The notes under the pieces: model-generated
Databases searched by the model: none
What the model was told of the DNA's origin: nothing
Seen by the model: only the letters and a program-made list of their open reading frames with translations
Assembly: GCA_007116075.1 (NCBI GenBank)
Contig: SKJE01000011.1
Coordinates: 1 to 48,080 of the forward strand
DNA length: 48,080 nt
Direction: 5' to 3'
DNA from: Spirochaetia bacterium
GTDB lineage: Bacteria; Spirochaetota; Spirochaetia; PWKH01
Position numbers and translations under genes: made by a program
Shown: positions 24,093 through 32,563 of the stretch, piece by piece
Layout: each line of letters starts with the position of its first letter
Position numbering within the stretch: the first letter of the stretch is position 1

Positions 24093-25757
24093 GTGACCCA
24101 TCGAATGACCCTTTTGATCCTGCAGTTGGCATTCATCATCCTGGCGACCCGACTGTTCGGATGGATTGCTGCAAAGAAACTGAAGCAGCCGGAGGTGCTT
24201 GGGGAGATGGTGTCGGGCATGGTGATCGGTCCCTACCTACTGGGGGGGATTGCGATTCCCCTGCTCCATGGACCGCTGTTTCCCCTGCAGGACGGGCAGA
24301 TACCCGTTACTCCCGAACTCTACGGTATTGCAGTGCTCGGTTCGGTGATCCTGCTCTTTCTCTCCGGTCTCGAGACCGATGTGAAGACCTTCCTGAGATT
24401 CTCCGGCAAGGGTACCGCCGTCGGATTGGGCGGCGTCATATTGCCCTTCATCTTAGGAAGCAGCATTACAGTCCTGCTGCTTCCCAATGTGCATACAATA
24501 TTTGATCCCGCAGCTCTCTTCCTGGGTGTTGTCTCTACGGCAACTTCAGTCGGTATCACCGCACGTATCCTCAGTGATCAGCGAAAGCTCTCTTCTCCGG
24601 AAGGGGTGACTATTCTCTCTGCTGCCGTACTTGATGACGTGCTGAGCATTGTAATCCTGGCGGTGGCAGCCGGTCTAGCCGGAGTTGCCGGCACAGGAGG
24701 ATCGATCCCCTGGGGCGAGATTGGTGTGGTGGCGGCTAAGGCCTTCGGGTTCTGGATTGTATGCACCGCAGTTGGTATCTTCCTGGCCCCCCGCATTACC
24801 CGGGGGATGAAACGATTCCAGTCTGTCAGCATGACTGCTGCGGTGTCCCTGGGGCTGGCCTTGCTGCTGGCCGGACTGGCAGAGCTTTCAGGGCTGGCCA
24901 TGATTATCGGGGCATATATAACCGGTCTTGCCTTCTCCCAGACAGATGTCTCCCATGAAATCCATGAACGGGTTCAGGGATTGTATGAGTTCCTAGTACC
25001 GGTCTTTTTTTGCGTCATGGGTATGATGGTGAATTTTGCAGCCCTTACCCAGGTATGGGTATTCGGACTGGTCTTTGCACTGCTCGCCATGTTCGGGAAG
25101 GTGGTAGGTTCCGGTCTCCCTGCATTGCTGGTTGGGTTCAACCTGAGGGGAGCACTGAGAATCGGATCAGGCATGCTGCCCCGGGGAGAGGTGACCTTGA
25201 TTATTGCCGGTGTCGGGCTTTCCAGCGGCGCTATCGGCCAGGACCTCTTCGGGGTTGCGGTGATTACCATGCTGCTGGCTTCGGTAGTGGCTCCGCCAAC
25301 GCTGATTTTTTTCTTCAGTCGGGGCGGTTCCGGATATACCCGGAAACTGCCCGGGGACGGGGAGGATTCGGTCACCATTGAACTGGATTTTCCTGCGGAA
25401 CGAACTGCATTGTTCATGCTGAGGGAGGCGCTCAGTGCATTCCGTGCAGAGGGATACTACGTGCACCAGCCGGACAACCACAGAAGATTCTATACCCTGC
25501 GCCGGGAGGGGAGCGCTGTCTCTGTTCACCAGGATGGAGTGAATCTGGTCATAACCACAAGGCGGGATGAAGAGCAGTTTGTAAGATTGCTGATGATGGA
25601 GGAACTGCTTGGCCTCAAGGATTTTCTCTCCTCCCTTGAGGGAATGAAGAGTCCTGACATGATGGGAGCTGAGTTGATGATGGGCATGTTTGCCCTGGAG
25701 GATGCCCGGCTTGACCGGGAAGCTCAGCAGGACGAATCAGAGAGGGCCGAAACGTAG
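24093..25757 (+). CDS. CPA2-family cation/proton antiporter
   Basis: A 554-residue membrane protein with about 12-13 hydrophobic segments up to residue about 410, matching the sodium/hydrogen exchanger (Kef/CPA2) family: QPEVLGEMVSGMVIGP, LFLSGLETDVKTF, a discontinuous-helix region VSTATSVGITARILSD, and DDVLSIVILA with the ion-site Asp pair. The remaining 140 residues are a soluble tail, which I do not recognise as a TrkA-N domain. GTG 24093 has AGGAG (24081-24085) seven bases upstream. It forms a pair with the EIIA gene. Its last 34 bases overlap the next gene on the opposite strand. Ion specificity (Na+ or K+) cannot be told. Confidence 0.88.
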   Translation: MTHRMTLLILQLAFIILATRLFGWIAAKKLKQPEVLGEMVSGMVIGPYLLGGIAIPLLHGPLFPLQDGQIPVTPELYGIAVLGSVILLFLSGLETDVKTFLRFSGKGTAVGLGGVILPFILGSSITVLLLPNVHTIFDPAALFLGVVSTATSVGITARILSDQRKLSSPEGVTILSAAVLDDVLSIVILAVAAGLAGVAGTGGSIPWGEIGVVAAKAFGFWIVCTAVGIFLAPRITRGMKRFQSVSMTAAVSLGLALLLAGLAELSGLAMIIGAYITGLAFSQTDVSHEIHERVQGLYEFLVPVFFCVMGMMVNFAALTQVWVFGLVFALLAMFGKVVGSGLPALLVGFNLRGALRIGSGMLPRGEVTLIIAGVGLSSGAIGQDLFGVAVITMLLASVVAPPTLIFFFSRGGSGYTRKLPGDGEDSVTIELDFPAERTALFMLREALSAFRAEGYYVHQPDNHRRFYTLRREGSAVSVHQDGVNLVITTRRDEEQFVRLLMMEELLGLKDFLSSLEGMKSPDMMGAELMMGMFALEDARLDREAQQDESERAET

Positions 25758-26782
25758 TGCCTGATGAGCGGAGCCAGTTCCTTGCGGGAACATCGGGTGT
25801 TCTTCTGTAAGTAACAGCCCTGGCCGGGACCGCCTAGCTTTTCAAGGCCGAATCCGCCCCTGCAGTTCAGGAATTCAACTAATCCTTGCTCATGGGGACC
25901 CAGAAGCACCAGTTCACGGTGGAAGCCCCGGTGCTCATACCTGCACATGACGGCCAGGAGATCAGCAGATGTCCTGCTTCGATACTTCTCCATCAGTGCA
26001 GGAAGATCCGGCTCTTCCCTGAGCCAGCTGCGGAGGGATATACCAACTGAACAGATTGTCCAGCGAAAGGTCCCCAAAGTATAGGATTTTTGGTCCCGCT
26101 CCAGCCGCTGCTCTGTTGATAGAAAGCTGTAGTCATATAATTCTGTGCTGAGCTGTTCGTAAAGTGCGGAAACATCGCTCCCGCTTATCTTAGCAAGCAA
26201 GGACGCCTGCCTTATATCCTCTTCGGTCGTTCTTCCCCCGCTTCCTCCAAGACCTGCCGTATCAAGCAGAATTGGACCCAGCAGCAGTAAGGACGCAGTC
26301 CGGTCAAGCAGTTCCGGACTAGTACTGCTTATAATCCTTGATAGAAGAGTTGCTGTGGAACCGACAGGCTCGATGGTCCGTCGGGAATCCGGATGAAATC
26401 CCTCATCCCGGTGATGATCGATGATTTCGGTAACCTGACAGTTGCCTTGCCCGACAGCGGGAATACCGTTATGGTCCACCAGGGTGCAGGTACTCTTTTG
26501 ATGGTCGAGCAGGGGTTCCAGGGCGGGGGAGTCGGAGAAAAGCAGTCCAGAGGGATCAATGCCGCAGCGGTCCAGATGGCCGATGACCTCCCTCCTCAGC
26601 TGGAGTTCCGATCTTGGTACAGGGATGACCGGGAGGACCCTGCCGTGGCCGTTTGCAGATACAGCCCAGGACCATACCGCAGCACACACAACCGAGTCCA
26701 GATCCGCTGAATCATTGCAGATCACCAGGTGAGCGGGAGGACGGTGAGTAAGTGAAGCAAGATAGCTCTGCAGGTTCAGCAA
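25724..26782 (-). CDS. DHH-family exopolyphosphatase (PPX1/PRUNE type)
   Basis: A 352-residue DHH phosphoesterase. Motif I is CNDSADLDSVVCA, the N-x-x-x-DLDS form known from yeast PPX1 and animal PRUNE rather than the HxDxD form of family II pyrophosphatases. Motif II is LVDHNG, motif III is EIIDHHRDEG, and a DHHA2-like C-terminal domain follows (LLAVMCRYE). These residues bind Mn or Mg. PPX1/PRUNE enzymes release phosphate from polyphosphate. It is divergent from a DUF47-Pit phosphate transport pair, which fits a role in phosphate supply. A ribosome site AGGAGG (minus strand, near 26791-26796) precedes the start. Family II pyrophosphatase is the main alternative. Confidence 0.85.
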   Translation of the reverse strand: MLNLQSYLASLTHRPPAHLVICNDSADLDSVVCAAVWSWAVSANGHGRVLPVIPVPRSELQLRREVIGHLDRCGIDPSGLLFSDSPALEPLLDHQKSTCTLVDHNGIPAVGQGNCQVTEIIDHHRDEGFHPDSRRTIEPVGSTATLLSRIISSTSPELLDRTASLLLLGPILLDTAGLGGSGGRTTEEDIRQASLLAKISGSDVSALYEQLSTELYDYSFLSTEQRLERDQKSYTLGTFRWTICSVGISLRSWLREEPDLPALMEKYRSRTSADLLAVMCRYEHRGFHRELVLLGPHEQGLVEFLNCRGGFGLEKLGGPGQGCYLQKNTRCSRKELAPLIRHYVSALSDSSC

Positions 26783-26814
26783 CTGGAAACACCTCCTTTA
26801 TGTATAAAATGGTC

Positions 26815-26837
26815 GTTCCATGATATCATGAAGGAAC
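26815..26837. promoter_or_regulatory. Nested palindrome between divergent phosphate genes
   Basis: CATGATATCATG (26819-26830) is a perfect 12-bp palindrome, enclosed by GTTCC (26815-26819) and GGAAC (26833-26837). It lies midway between the PPX1-like gene and the DUF47-pit pair and could be a shared operator. No PhoB-like direct repeat is seen. Confidence 0.4.
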
Positions 26838-26863
26838 ATGTTGGGTAAACGGAGATGAAGAGG

Positions 26864-27514
26864 ATGGAACTGTTCAAGAATCGAAGCAGGGAGCTGCTGA
26901 ATCACATTAACGGATACCTGGGCTATGTCGCAGAATCTGCCCTCCATATGGAGGAGGCAATGGTGGATTACCTGCAGGGGCACATGGAGGAGTTCGAGCG
27001 CCGCTGCGGGGTCGTAGCAGATACCGAGCGACGTGCTGATGAAGTACTGCGGGCGGTGAAGTATGAGCTCTATGCCTTTATGCTGATCCCCGACACCAGG
27101 GCGGACGTGTACAGGCTCATGGATGATCTGGATGATGTTATCGATGAAGCAAAGGATCTGCTGGTGGAGCTTTCCATAGAACAGCCGGAAATTCCGCAGT
27201 GCATCATTGAGGATGTGCTGCGTCTTACCCAGGCTTCCTCAAAGGCAGCACAGGCCCTGGTAAAGGCGGTGAGGGCGTTCTTCAGCCAGATGAAATCCGT
27301 AGAGGGAGAGGTTGATAAGGTGATTTTCTATGAAAAGGAGGCTGACCGCCTGGAGGTATCGATCAAGCGGTGTGTCTTTTCATCACAAGAGATTCCTGAT
27401 CTCAGCAGGAAGATGCAACTGCGGTTCTTTACAGAACGTATTGCCCTGCTCTCTGATATTTCTGAGGATATTGCTAAGAACCTGCTGATCTATACGGTCA
27501 AGCGGAAGATATAG
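26864..27514 (+). CDS. DUF47 (PhoU-like) Pit accessory protein
   Basis: A 216-residue, entirely helical protein of the DUF47/PhoU-like family (also called Pit accessory protein). Seen: FEERRCGVVADTERRADEVLR-type helix, the acidic metal-binding run RLMDDLDDVIDEAKDLL and VDKVIFYEKEADRLEVSIKR. Members are almost always beside a Pit transporter and are thought to regulate it or to bind metal-phosphate. I chose ATG 26864 because GGAG (26851-26854) is too close to ATG 26855. It is followed by pit with 24 bases between, almost certainly one operon. Confidence 0.9.
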   Translation: MELFKNRSRELLNHINGYLGYVAESALHMEEAMVDYLQGHMEEFERRCGVVADTERRADEVLRAVKYELYAFMLIPDTRADVYRLMDDLDDVIDEAKDLLVELSIEQPEIPQCIIEDVLRLTQASSKAAQALVKAVRAFFSQMKSVEGEVDKVIFYEKEADRLEVSIKRCVFSSQEIPDLSRKMQLRFFTERIALLSDISEDIAKNLLIYTVKRKI

Positions 27515-27538
27515 TTCCGAAAAAGGGGTACGTTCATT

Positions 27539-28588
27539 ATGGGGTTGGAGGCTCTGATCTTCTTATCAAGCGGCCTGTTTATGGGATGGTCTCTTGGGGC
27601 AAACGATGCGGCGAATATTTTCGGAACCGCCGTGGGTACCAGGATGGTCCGATTCAGGACCGCCGCATGTGTAATCAGTATATTTGTGCTTCTTGGTGCG
27701 GTTTTCGGCGGAATAGGCACTACTGAGGGACTGGGAGCTCTCGGTACAGTCAATGCCCTGCCGGGATCCTTTGTGGTCTCCTTTGCCGCAGGGTTTACGG
27801 TCATGTGGATGACCCGGTTCGGTCTGCCTGTATCAACCACCCAGGCGATAGTGGGATCAATAGTCGGCTGGAATCTCTATTCCGGAAACCCGACTGACAT
27901 GAGCGTGCTCAGCAGGATTGCCTTGACCTGGGTGGCGGGTCCGCTGCTGGCTGCGCTTTGTGCTGTTCCTCTTTATCTTATCATCCGACGAGTAATTGAG
28001 CATACGTCAATACACCTCATCTGGATTGACCGGTATACCAGAATTGCCTTAGTTGTAGCCGGAGCCTTTGGTGCGTACAGTCTCGGCAAGAACAATATTG
28101 CCAATGTCATGGGTGTCTTTGTCTCATCCTTCCCGGTGGAAGGAACCTACCTGTTCGGTATATGGATTCCCGGGTTCCAGCTGCTGTTTCTCCTAGGTGG
28201 TATTGCCATCGCCGCCGGGGTGTTTACTTTTTCCAAGCGGGTGATGATGACGGTAGGCAAAGAGCTCTTTGAACTCTCGCCGATTACCGCCTTTATCGTG
28301 ATTCTCTCTACCGCCCTGGTGCTATTTCTTTTTGCCTCCCAGGGACTCCATGACTGGCTGGTCCAGCGGGGACTGCCTGCCCTGCCCCTGGTGCCGGTAT
28401 CACAGTCCCAAGGGTGCGTCGGTGCGGTACTGGGAATAAGTCTGGCAAAGGGCGGAAGGAATATCAATATACGACTGCTCCGGAATATAGTTGTGGGATG
28501 GGCGGCCACCCCCGCTGCTGCGGCTGTCTTGTCCTTTATCCTGCTGTTCTTCATGGAACATATATTCCTCCAGCAGGTGTATTACTAG
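27539..28588 (+). CDS. pit: Inorganic phosphate transporter of the Pit family
   Basis: A 349-residue membrane protein with around 10 hydrophobic segments and the two inverted PiT signature repeats: GANDAANIFGTAVGTR in the first half, SLGKNNIANVMGVFVSSF in the second. VSTTQAIVGSIVGW follows the first and SQSQGCVGAVLGI the second. Pit transporters move metal-phosphate or phosphate with protons or sodium. AAGGGG lies upstream of ATG 27539. It forms an operon with the DUF47 gene and is divergent from a polyphosphatase, so this block looks like a phosphate supply module. Confidence 0.93.
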   Translation: MGLEALIFLSSGLFMGWSLGANDAANIFGTAVGTRMVRFRTAACVISIFVLLGAVFGGIGTTEGLGALGTVNALPGSFVVSFAAGFTVMWMTRFGLPVSTTQAIVGSIVGWNLYSGNPTDMSVLSRIALTWVAGPLLAALCAVPLYLIIRRVIEHTSIHLIWIDRYTRIALVVAGAFGAYSLGKNNIANVMGVFVSSFPVEGTYLFGIWIPGFQLLFLLGGIAIAAGVFTFSKRVMMTVGKELFELSPITAFIVILSTALVLFLFASQGLHDWLVQRGLPALPLVPVSQSQGCVGAVLGISLAKGGRNINIRLLRNIVVGWAATPAAAAVLSFILLFFMEHIFLQQVYY

Positions 28589-28658
28589 AAAAACCTTTCC
28601 TGAACAGCATCGGCCGGGCTGGAATTCCCCAGGCGTTTTGTATATCTTTTCAACCACC

Positions 28659-30116
28659 ATGAAAGGGATATTTCTGTTTTTGATGATGCTGCTTGCCGGC
28701 ATGTCAGTACCCACTGCCAACGATCTCTCATTTCTTGCTGAGGTTGATGCCTCGGTCCTGCTGGAGGCTGCCAGTCCCGGGGGCACTCCGCTGCTGCTGG
28801 AACTCTCACTCAAGGATTCCAATGGATATGTTCAGCGGGCTGAGTTTGATTTCGGCTCCAACGGCGTTATTGACCTCTCTGTTAATCCCCATGATCTCGA
28901 GGAGGATCAGCCGCTCTATCGGGGGATCCCCTTCCGCTCATTCGGGAGGCTTCACACTATGGATATATATCTTCATACTGAGGCAGGAATACTTCGTCGG
29001 AGCATTGAGACGGCCTTTGCTGACTACCAGTGGGGAAGGGATAATCTTTCCTTTGCCAATGATAACCGGTTCAGGGATACCGCCGGGGCGGTGTCGACGT
29101 ATCTGCTTGACTGGGCGGAGAGCCGATTCGGAACCCTATCCGATGAAGAGACCTACCTTCTGGTGAGCCTCATGTATCGTCTGTTCAGGGGAAATATCGG
29201 CAGGTGCTACGGGTTTTCTTCCCTGGGACTGTACTATCAGGACTATCCCGGGAGTATCTCCGGTAATTACGCCTCTGCCTATGAATTGGATGAGCGGGAT
29301 CCGGAAGTGCTCTCCTTGATCCATATACTTCAGAATGACATCGTCTACCATATTTTCTCCACCCGGGAAGTTTCTCCTGAACTGGATCATGAGCCGGAGG
29401 ATCTCTCTTTTCAGCGCGAAGAGATTATAGCCTCCTTGCAAGAGGGGAGACCGGTTGTTCTGGGATACCTCAGCAGTAGGACCCACCACTCAATGGTAGT
29501 CTACGGGTATATCAACTTGGTTGACCAGGACCGGATCCTGCTGACGGCGGGAAACAACTGGAATCGCAATCAGCAGGACAATATGAGCAGTGATGATGCG
29601 GTACTGCTTCCGCTGTATAGACAGGATGGTTCCTACCGTCTTGACTGGCTCAGCTACACCTACCGGCCGGAGGACCGAGTATTTGTCCTTCATCCGACCC
29701 GCCAGTATCATCCCAGCAGGGAGACCCTGGCTGCCCTGCTTGAGCAGGAGCGTGTTCAGATTATTGAAGACAATAAGCACAGAATCATCGTGGAGCACTT
29801 CGAGTGGGCCTATCTGGAGGATGATAAGGGATCTAAACGCGGATATGACGGCACCCGGGGCTGGTGGGGTTTCCCGGGTGTTGAGTACCGGCGGTTTGAC
29901 GACATTTTTATCTTTAATGTACCTGCTGACTTGGAAGCATGGCTGGCTATCGGGCCTGCGAACTGGAATGACCGGCTTGAGAGGCCGAAGAATGCCCATG
30001 TCTCAGCAGCCCTTTTTGAAGAAGGAGTCCTGGATGTGTTTGTCCTCAGGGATATTCTTCACGGGGAGGAGGAAAAAAAGATTCTCCCGCTGAACTCACC
30101 CCTTGGTTTCAAGTGA
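28659..30116 (+). CDS. Exported protein with papain-like Cys-His-Asn arrangement
   Basis: A 485-residue protein with a signal peptide (MKGIFLFLMMLLAGMSVPTA). I do not recognise a named family. The middle resembles papain-fold (C39-like) peptidases: Cys183 in GRCYGFSSLG begins a helix, His277 in THHSMVVYGY starts a strand, and Asn299/300 in AGNNWN follows at typical spacing. The preceding residues EIIASLQEGRPVVLGY also suit that fold. The N-terminal 120 residues look like beta-sandwich and the C-terminal 110 are unassigned. It could be a protease or an inactive relative. The start has no clear ribosome site. The last 8 bases overlap the next gene on the other strand. Confidence 0.6.
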   Translation: MKGIFLFLMMLLAGMSVPTANDLSFLAEVDASVLLEAASPGGTPLLLELSLKDSNGYVQRAEFDFGSNGVIDLSVNPHDLEEDQPLYRGIPFRSFGRLHTMDIYLHTEAGILRRSIETAFADYQWGRDNLSFANDNRFRDTAGAVSTYLLDWAESRFGTLSDEETYLLVSLMYRLFRGNIGRCYGFSSLGLYYQDYPGSISGNYASAYELDERDPEVLSLIHILQNDIVYHIFSTREVSPELDHEPEDLSFQREEIIASLQEGRPVVLGYLSSRTHHSMVVYGYINLVDQDRILLTAGNNWNRNQQDNMSSDDAVLLPLYRQDGSYRLDWLSYTYRPEDRVFVLHPTRQYHPSRETLAALLEQERVQIIEDNKHRIIVEHFEWAYLEDDKGSKRGYDGTRGWWGFPGVEYRRFDDIFIFNVPADLEAWLAIGPANWNDRLERPKNAHVSAALFEEGVLDVFVLRDILHGEEEKKILPLNSPLGFK

Positions 30117-31050
30117 GCTCTTCAAGCTCCTCGCAGGGAGAGAAGGACGATGAGCAGATCCGGTATTTCTTAACAAACCCGGTCGGTCGATAGCTCATCT
30201 TTGCCTGCCTGAGGCCCTGATCTCCCAGATCCTGCTCCCGGTTGATGTACAGGATTGACTCATCCATCATGGAGGCAAAGGATTGGTTTATAAACTGGTA
30301 GATGCCCCGGTATGAGCCGATTGCTTTTTCGAAATGGAGGGCAAACATGCTGCCTTGGTTAAACACTTCTCCCATGGAGAAGGCACTCGGTTTTCCGTCA
30401 ACATAGGTGATGCACCCTCTCAGGTTGAGTTCTTCAATAAGGTCTATGGCCTCCTTCGCGGATGCATAATCTGCCGGATCTTCCCGCTCGGATTTCCATA
30501 CCTCAAGAATGGTATAGAGGTCACACCGGTTGCTGCCGGTTATACGTTTCTCCTCGTAGCTATAGTTGTTTACGAAGCCGTTGACCAGATTCCGTTTCTT
30601 GTGGAATTTCTTACCCGACAGCTCAGCCAGGTCTTTCCTGGTATATATGTAGTCGAAATTATCTCTATCCTGCAGTACGCAGTAACCCCTTCGCTCAATT
30701 TCAATACGATGAGTTTCAGCTTCATGTTCACTCAGGTTCTTAATGCCGCAGAACTGTTCAAGCAGTTCATCCACCAGCCTGATGCCCGGAAAACCCTGGG
30801 GAAGCATGACGAAGGTTTCTTCTTCTCCCTCGCTGTTGCGCTGGGTTCCGGATACCATGAGCTGTCCCTTACGTTCTTCACAGAAGGAGGGGGTAAGGGA
30901 AATGCGGTATGTGTAGTTGTTTCTGAAGAGGAAAAGCCCCGCAAAGGTATACTCCGAGATGCCGTCAGACAGCGTCTTCAGCAGTGATTTAATGTCTCTT
31001 TGGTGGTTCAGTTCCAGCTTCGTCCATTCGGGATAAATAGGTAGGTTCAT
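30109..31050 (-). CDS. DUF2156 (GNAT-fold) protein
   Basis: A 313-residue protein of the DUF2156 family, related to the C-terminal aminoacyltransferase domain of MprF/LPG synthase and to FemX-like acyltransferases. Seen: GYCVLQDRDNFDYIYTRKDLAELSGKKFHKKRNLVNGF, then AFSMGEVFNQGSMFALHFEKA, and the closing GLRQAKMSYRPTGFVKKY. No membrane segments exist, so it is the soluble domain alone. The donor and acceptor are unknown; lipid or cell-wall aminoacylation is the family precedent. The start is uncertain: ATG 31050, ATG 31062 and TTG 31086 are in frame and none has a good ribosome site. Confidence 0.8.
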   Translation of the reverse strand: MNLPIYPEWTKLELNHQRDIKSLLKTLSDGISEYTFAGLFLFRNNYTYRISLTPSFCEERKGQLMVSGTQRNSEGEEETFVMLPQGFPGIRLVDELLEQFCGIKNLSEHEAETHRIEIERRGYCVLQDRDNFDYIYTRKDLAELSGKKFHKKRNLVNGFVNNYSYEEKRITGSNRCDLYTILEVWKSEREDPADYASAKEAIDLIEELNLRGCITYVDGKPSAFSMGEVFNQGSMFALHFEKAIGSYRGIYQFINQSFASMMDESILYINREQDLGDQGLRQAKMSYRPTGFVKKYRICSSSFSPCEELEELT

Positions 31051-31113
31051 AGGAAATAACATAACCAAGAAAAGGACTCGTTGCAAGATGTTTTTTCTGA
31101 TACAATTGGTTCT

Positions 31114-31632
31114 ATGAAACGGTTGGTTCGAATGTTACTGCTCGTATCCTTTGCGGCTGTGGTACTTGTTGCCATGGCCGGAGGTCCTGAATGGCTGATA
31201 GTGCTCGGTTTCCTGGCGATGTTCGCCCTGGTGGGAGTGAACTATATGATGGTCTACGGAATCAGTGTGAAACAGCTTGATGAGCTTCTCGAGGGAGAGC
31301 AGGTCAAGTTCAGTGCCTTTGCCACCAGGCTGCGTTCTCTGGCTGATGCAGGACTGCCGAAGAACCGGGCAGACAGTGAACGGGGCCGTCTGGTGGTGAC
31401 TGACCAAGCCCTGCGGTTCTTTGTGAAGCAGGAGCATCCAAAGGGGTTTCTGATCAAGGAGACCTTCAAGCTGAAGCTTCAGGATATCGAAGCGGTAGGA
31501 CTGGGCCAGGTGCTCACCAGCAGCAGCGGATTGATCGTTTCGGGCACAAAAAAACGTGAAGGGCACTTTGCCGTATTCGGCATGGATAAAAAGTTTCCTG
31601 ATTTTAAGCACGCCCTTGGCTGGGATACCTGA
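31114..31632 (+). CDS. Membrane protein with two TM helices and PH-like domain
   Basis: A 172-residue protein of no named family. Two hydrophobic segments lie at about 5-24 and 26-46, followed by a soluble part (about 60-172) with the strand pattern of a bacterial PH-like (GRAM-like) domain: GRLVVTDQALRFFVKQ, IKETFKLKLQDIEAVGLG, GLIVSGTKKREGHFAVFGM. Such domains are common in small membrane proteins of unknown function. ATG 31114 was chosen since the preceding in-frame codons overlap the promoter of the divergent gene and give no hydrophobic start. It may be co-transcribed with the nitrilase-like gene 13 bases downstream. Confidence 0.65.
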   Translation: MKRLVRMLLLVSFAAVVLVAMAGGPEWLIVLGFLAMFALVGVNYMMVYGISVKQLDELLEGEQVKFSAFATRLRSLADAGLPKNRADSERGRLVVTDQALRFFVKQEHPKGFLIKETFKLKLQDIEAVGLGQVLTSSSGLIVSGTKKREGHFAVFGMDKKFPDFKHALGWDT

Positions 31633-31645
31633 CAGGTGATAAAGC

Positions 31646-32557
31646 ATGAGCTCATGCCCATTCCCCGCAGCGGCAGTAATCCAGTGGTCCCTCTCTTCCC
31701 GGGACATCACAGACAGGGATTCGTTCCGTCGAGCTGTTATTGAACGTATTGAAACAGCCTGCAGCTCTCCGGGAGTCGTGCTCGTTGTCTTTCCCGAACT
31801 GACCGGTCTCTGGCTCCAGATGACCCGGCTGCTCGGAATTTTTCCCACCGGCAGGGCAGCCCAGCTGCTGCATACCCTCACTCTGACCCCTGTACTTCTG
31901 GGAGGATTCCTGCGCAAAAACGGTGCGGCTGTACTTGCAGATCAGCAGGGCCCTGAGTCATGGCTTGAGCCATTCCAGGAAGCTGCACGACGGCGGGGTA
32001 TATATATCTGTCCCGGCAGCAGCTTCATTCGGGACAATGCAGATCGAAGGATATACAATACCTCCTGCCTGATCAGTCCCGAGGGTGCTGTACTGGGATT
32101 ACGGCGGAAGATTCACCTCACCCCCATAGAAGGGCATCTCGGCGTTTCTTCAGGAAGCACACACCAGGATCTTGATCCCTTTCATACACCCTTTGCATCA
32201 GTTGGGATAGCGATCTGCCTGGATGGTTTCTTCGAAGATGTAGTGGGTCGGCTCGACCAGGCGGGTACGGAGCTGATCCTCCAGCCCTCGGCAAACAGTG
32301 TGGACTGGAACCGCTCCCTCAAGCGGAAGGGGTACCGGGTACTTCAGCGGGATGAATGGCTTTCATCCGGTATAGGTTCACTTATCCAGGGGCGCAGTTC
32401 TATTATGACGGCATTGAATCCAATGGATGTCACAACCCATCCCCTGCTGCATAACAGTGGATGTTCTACTGCATGGAAGAGGGGTGAGCGAACCCCCATA
32501 GCGATAGCTCCCGATCCGAGAAGGGAGCACCAGCTGATTGTTCATATAGGGAGGTAA
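31646..32557 (+). CDS. Nitrilase-family carbon-nitrogen hydrolase
   Basis: A 303-residue member of the carbon-nitrogen hydrolase superfamily. The catalytic triad is Glu51 (FPELTG), Lys155 (RRKIHLTP) and Cys191 (AICLDGFFED), in the right order and context. Members hydrolyse amides, nitriles or carbamates in the cytoplasm; the substrate is not identifiable here. The gene begins a three-gene run with a GPH symporter (6 bases on) and a Gfo/Idh/MocA oxidoreductase (ATGA overlap), which suggests uptake and breakdown of an amidated or N-acylated sugar-like compound. Confidence 0.88.
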   Translation: MSSCPFPAAAVIQWSLSSRDITDRDSFRRAVIERIETACSSPGVVLVVFPELTGLWLQMTRLLGIFPTGRAAQLLHTLTLTPVLLGGFLRKNGAAVLADQQGPESWLEPFQEAARRRGIYICPGSSFIRDNADRRIYNTSCLISPEGAVLGLRRKIHLTPIEGHLGVSSGSTHQDLDPFHTPFASVGIAICLDGFFEDVVGRLDQAGTELILQPSANSVDWNRSLKRKGYRVLQRDEWLSSGIGSLIQGRSSIMTALNPMDVTTHPLLHNSGCSTAWKRGERTPIAIAPDPRREHQLIVHIGR

Positions 32558-32563
32558 CCTGGT

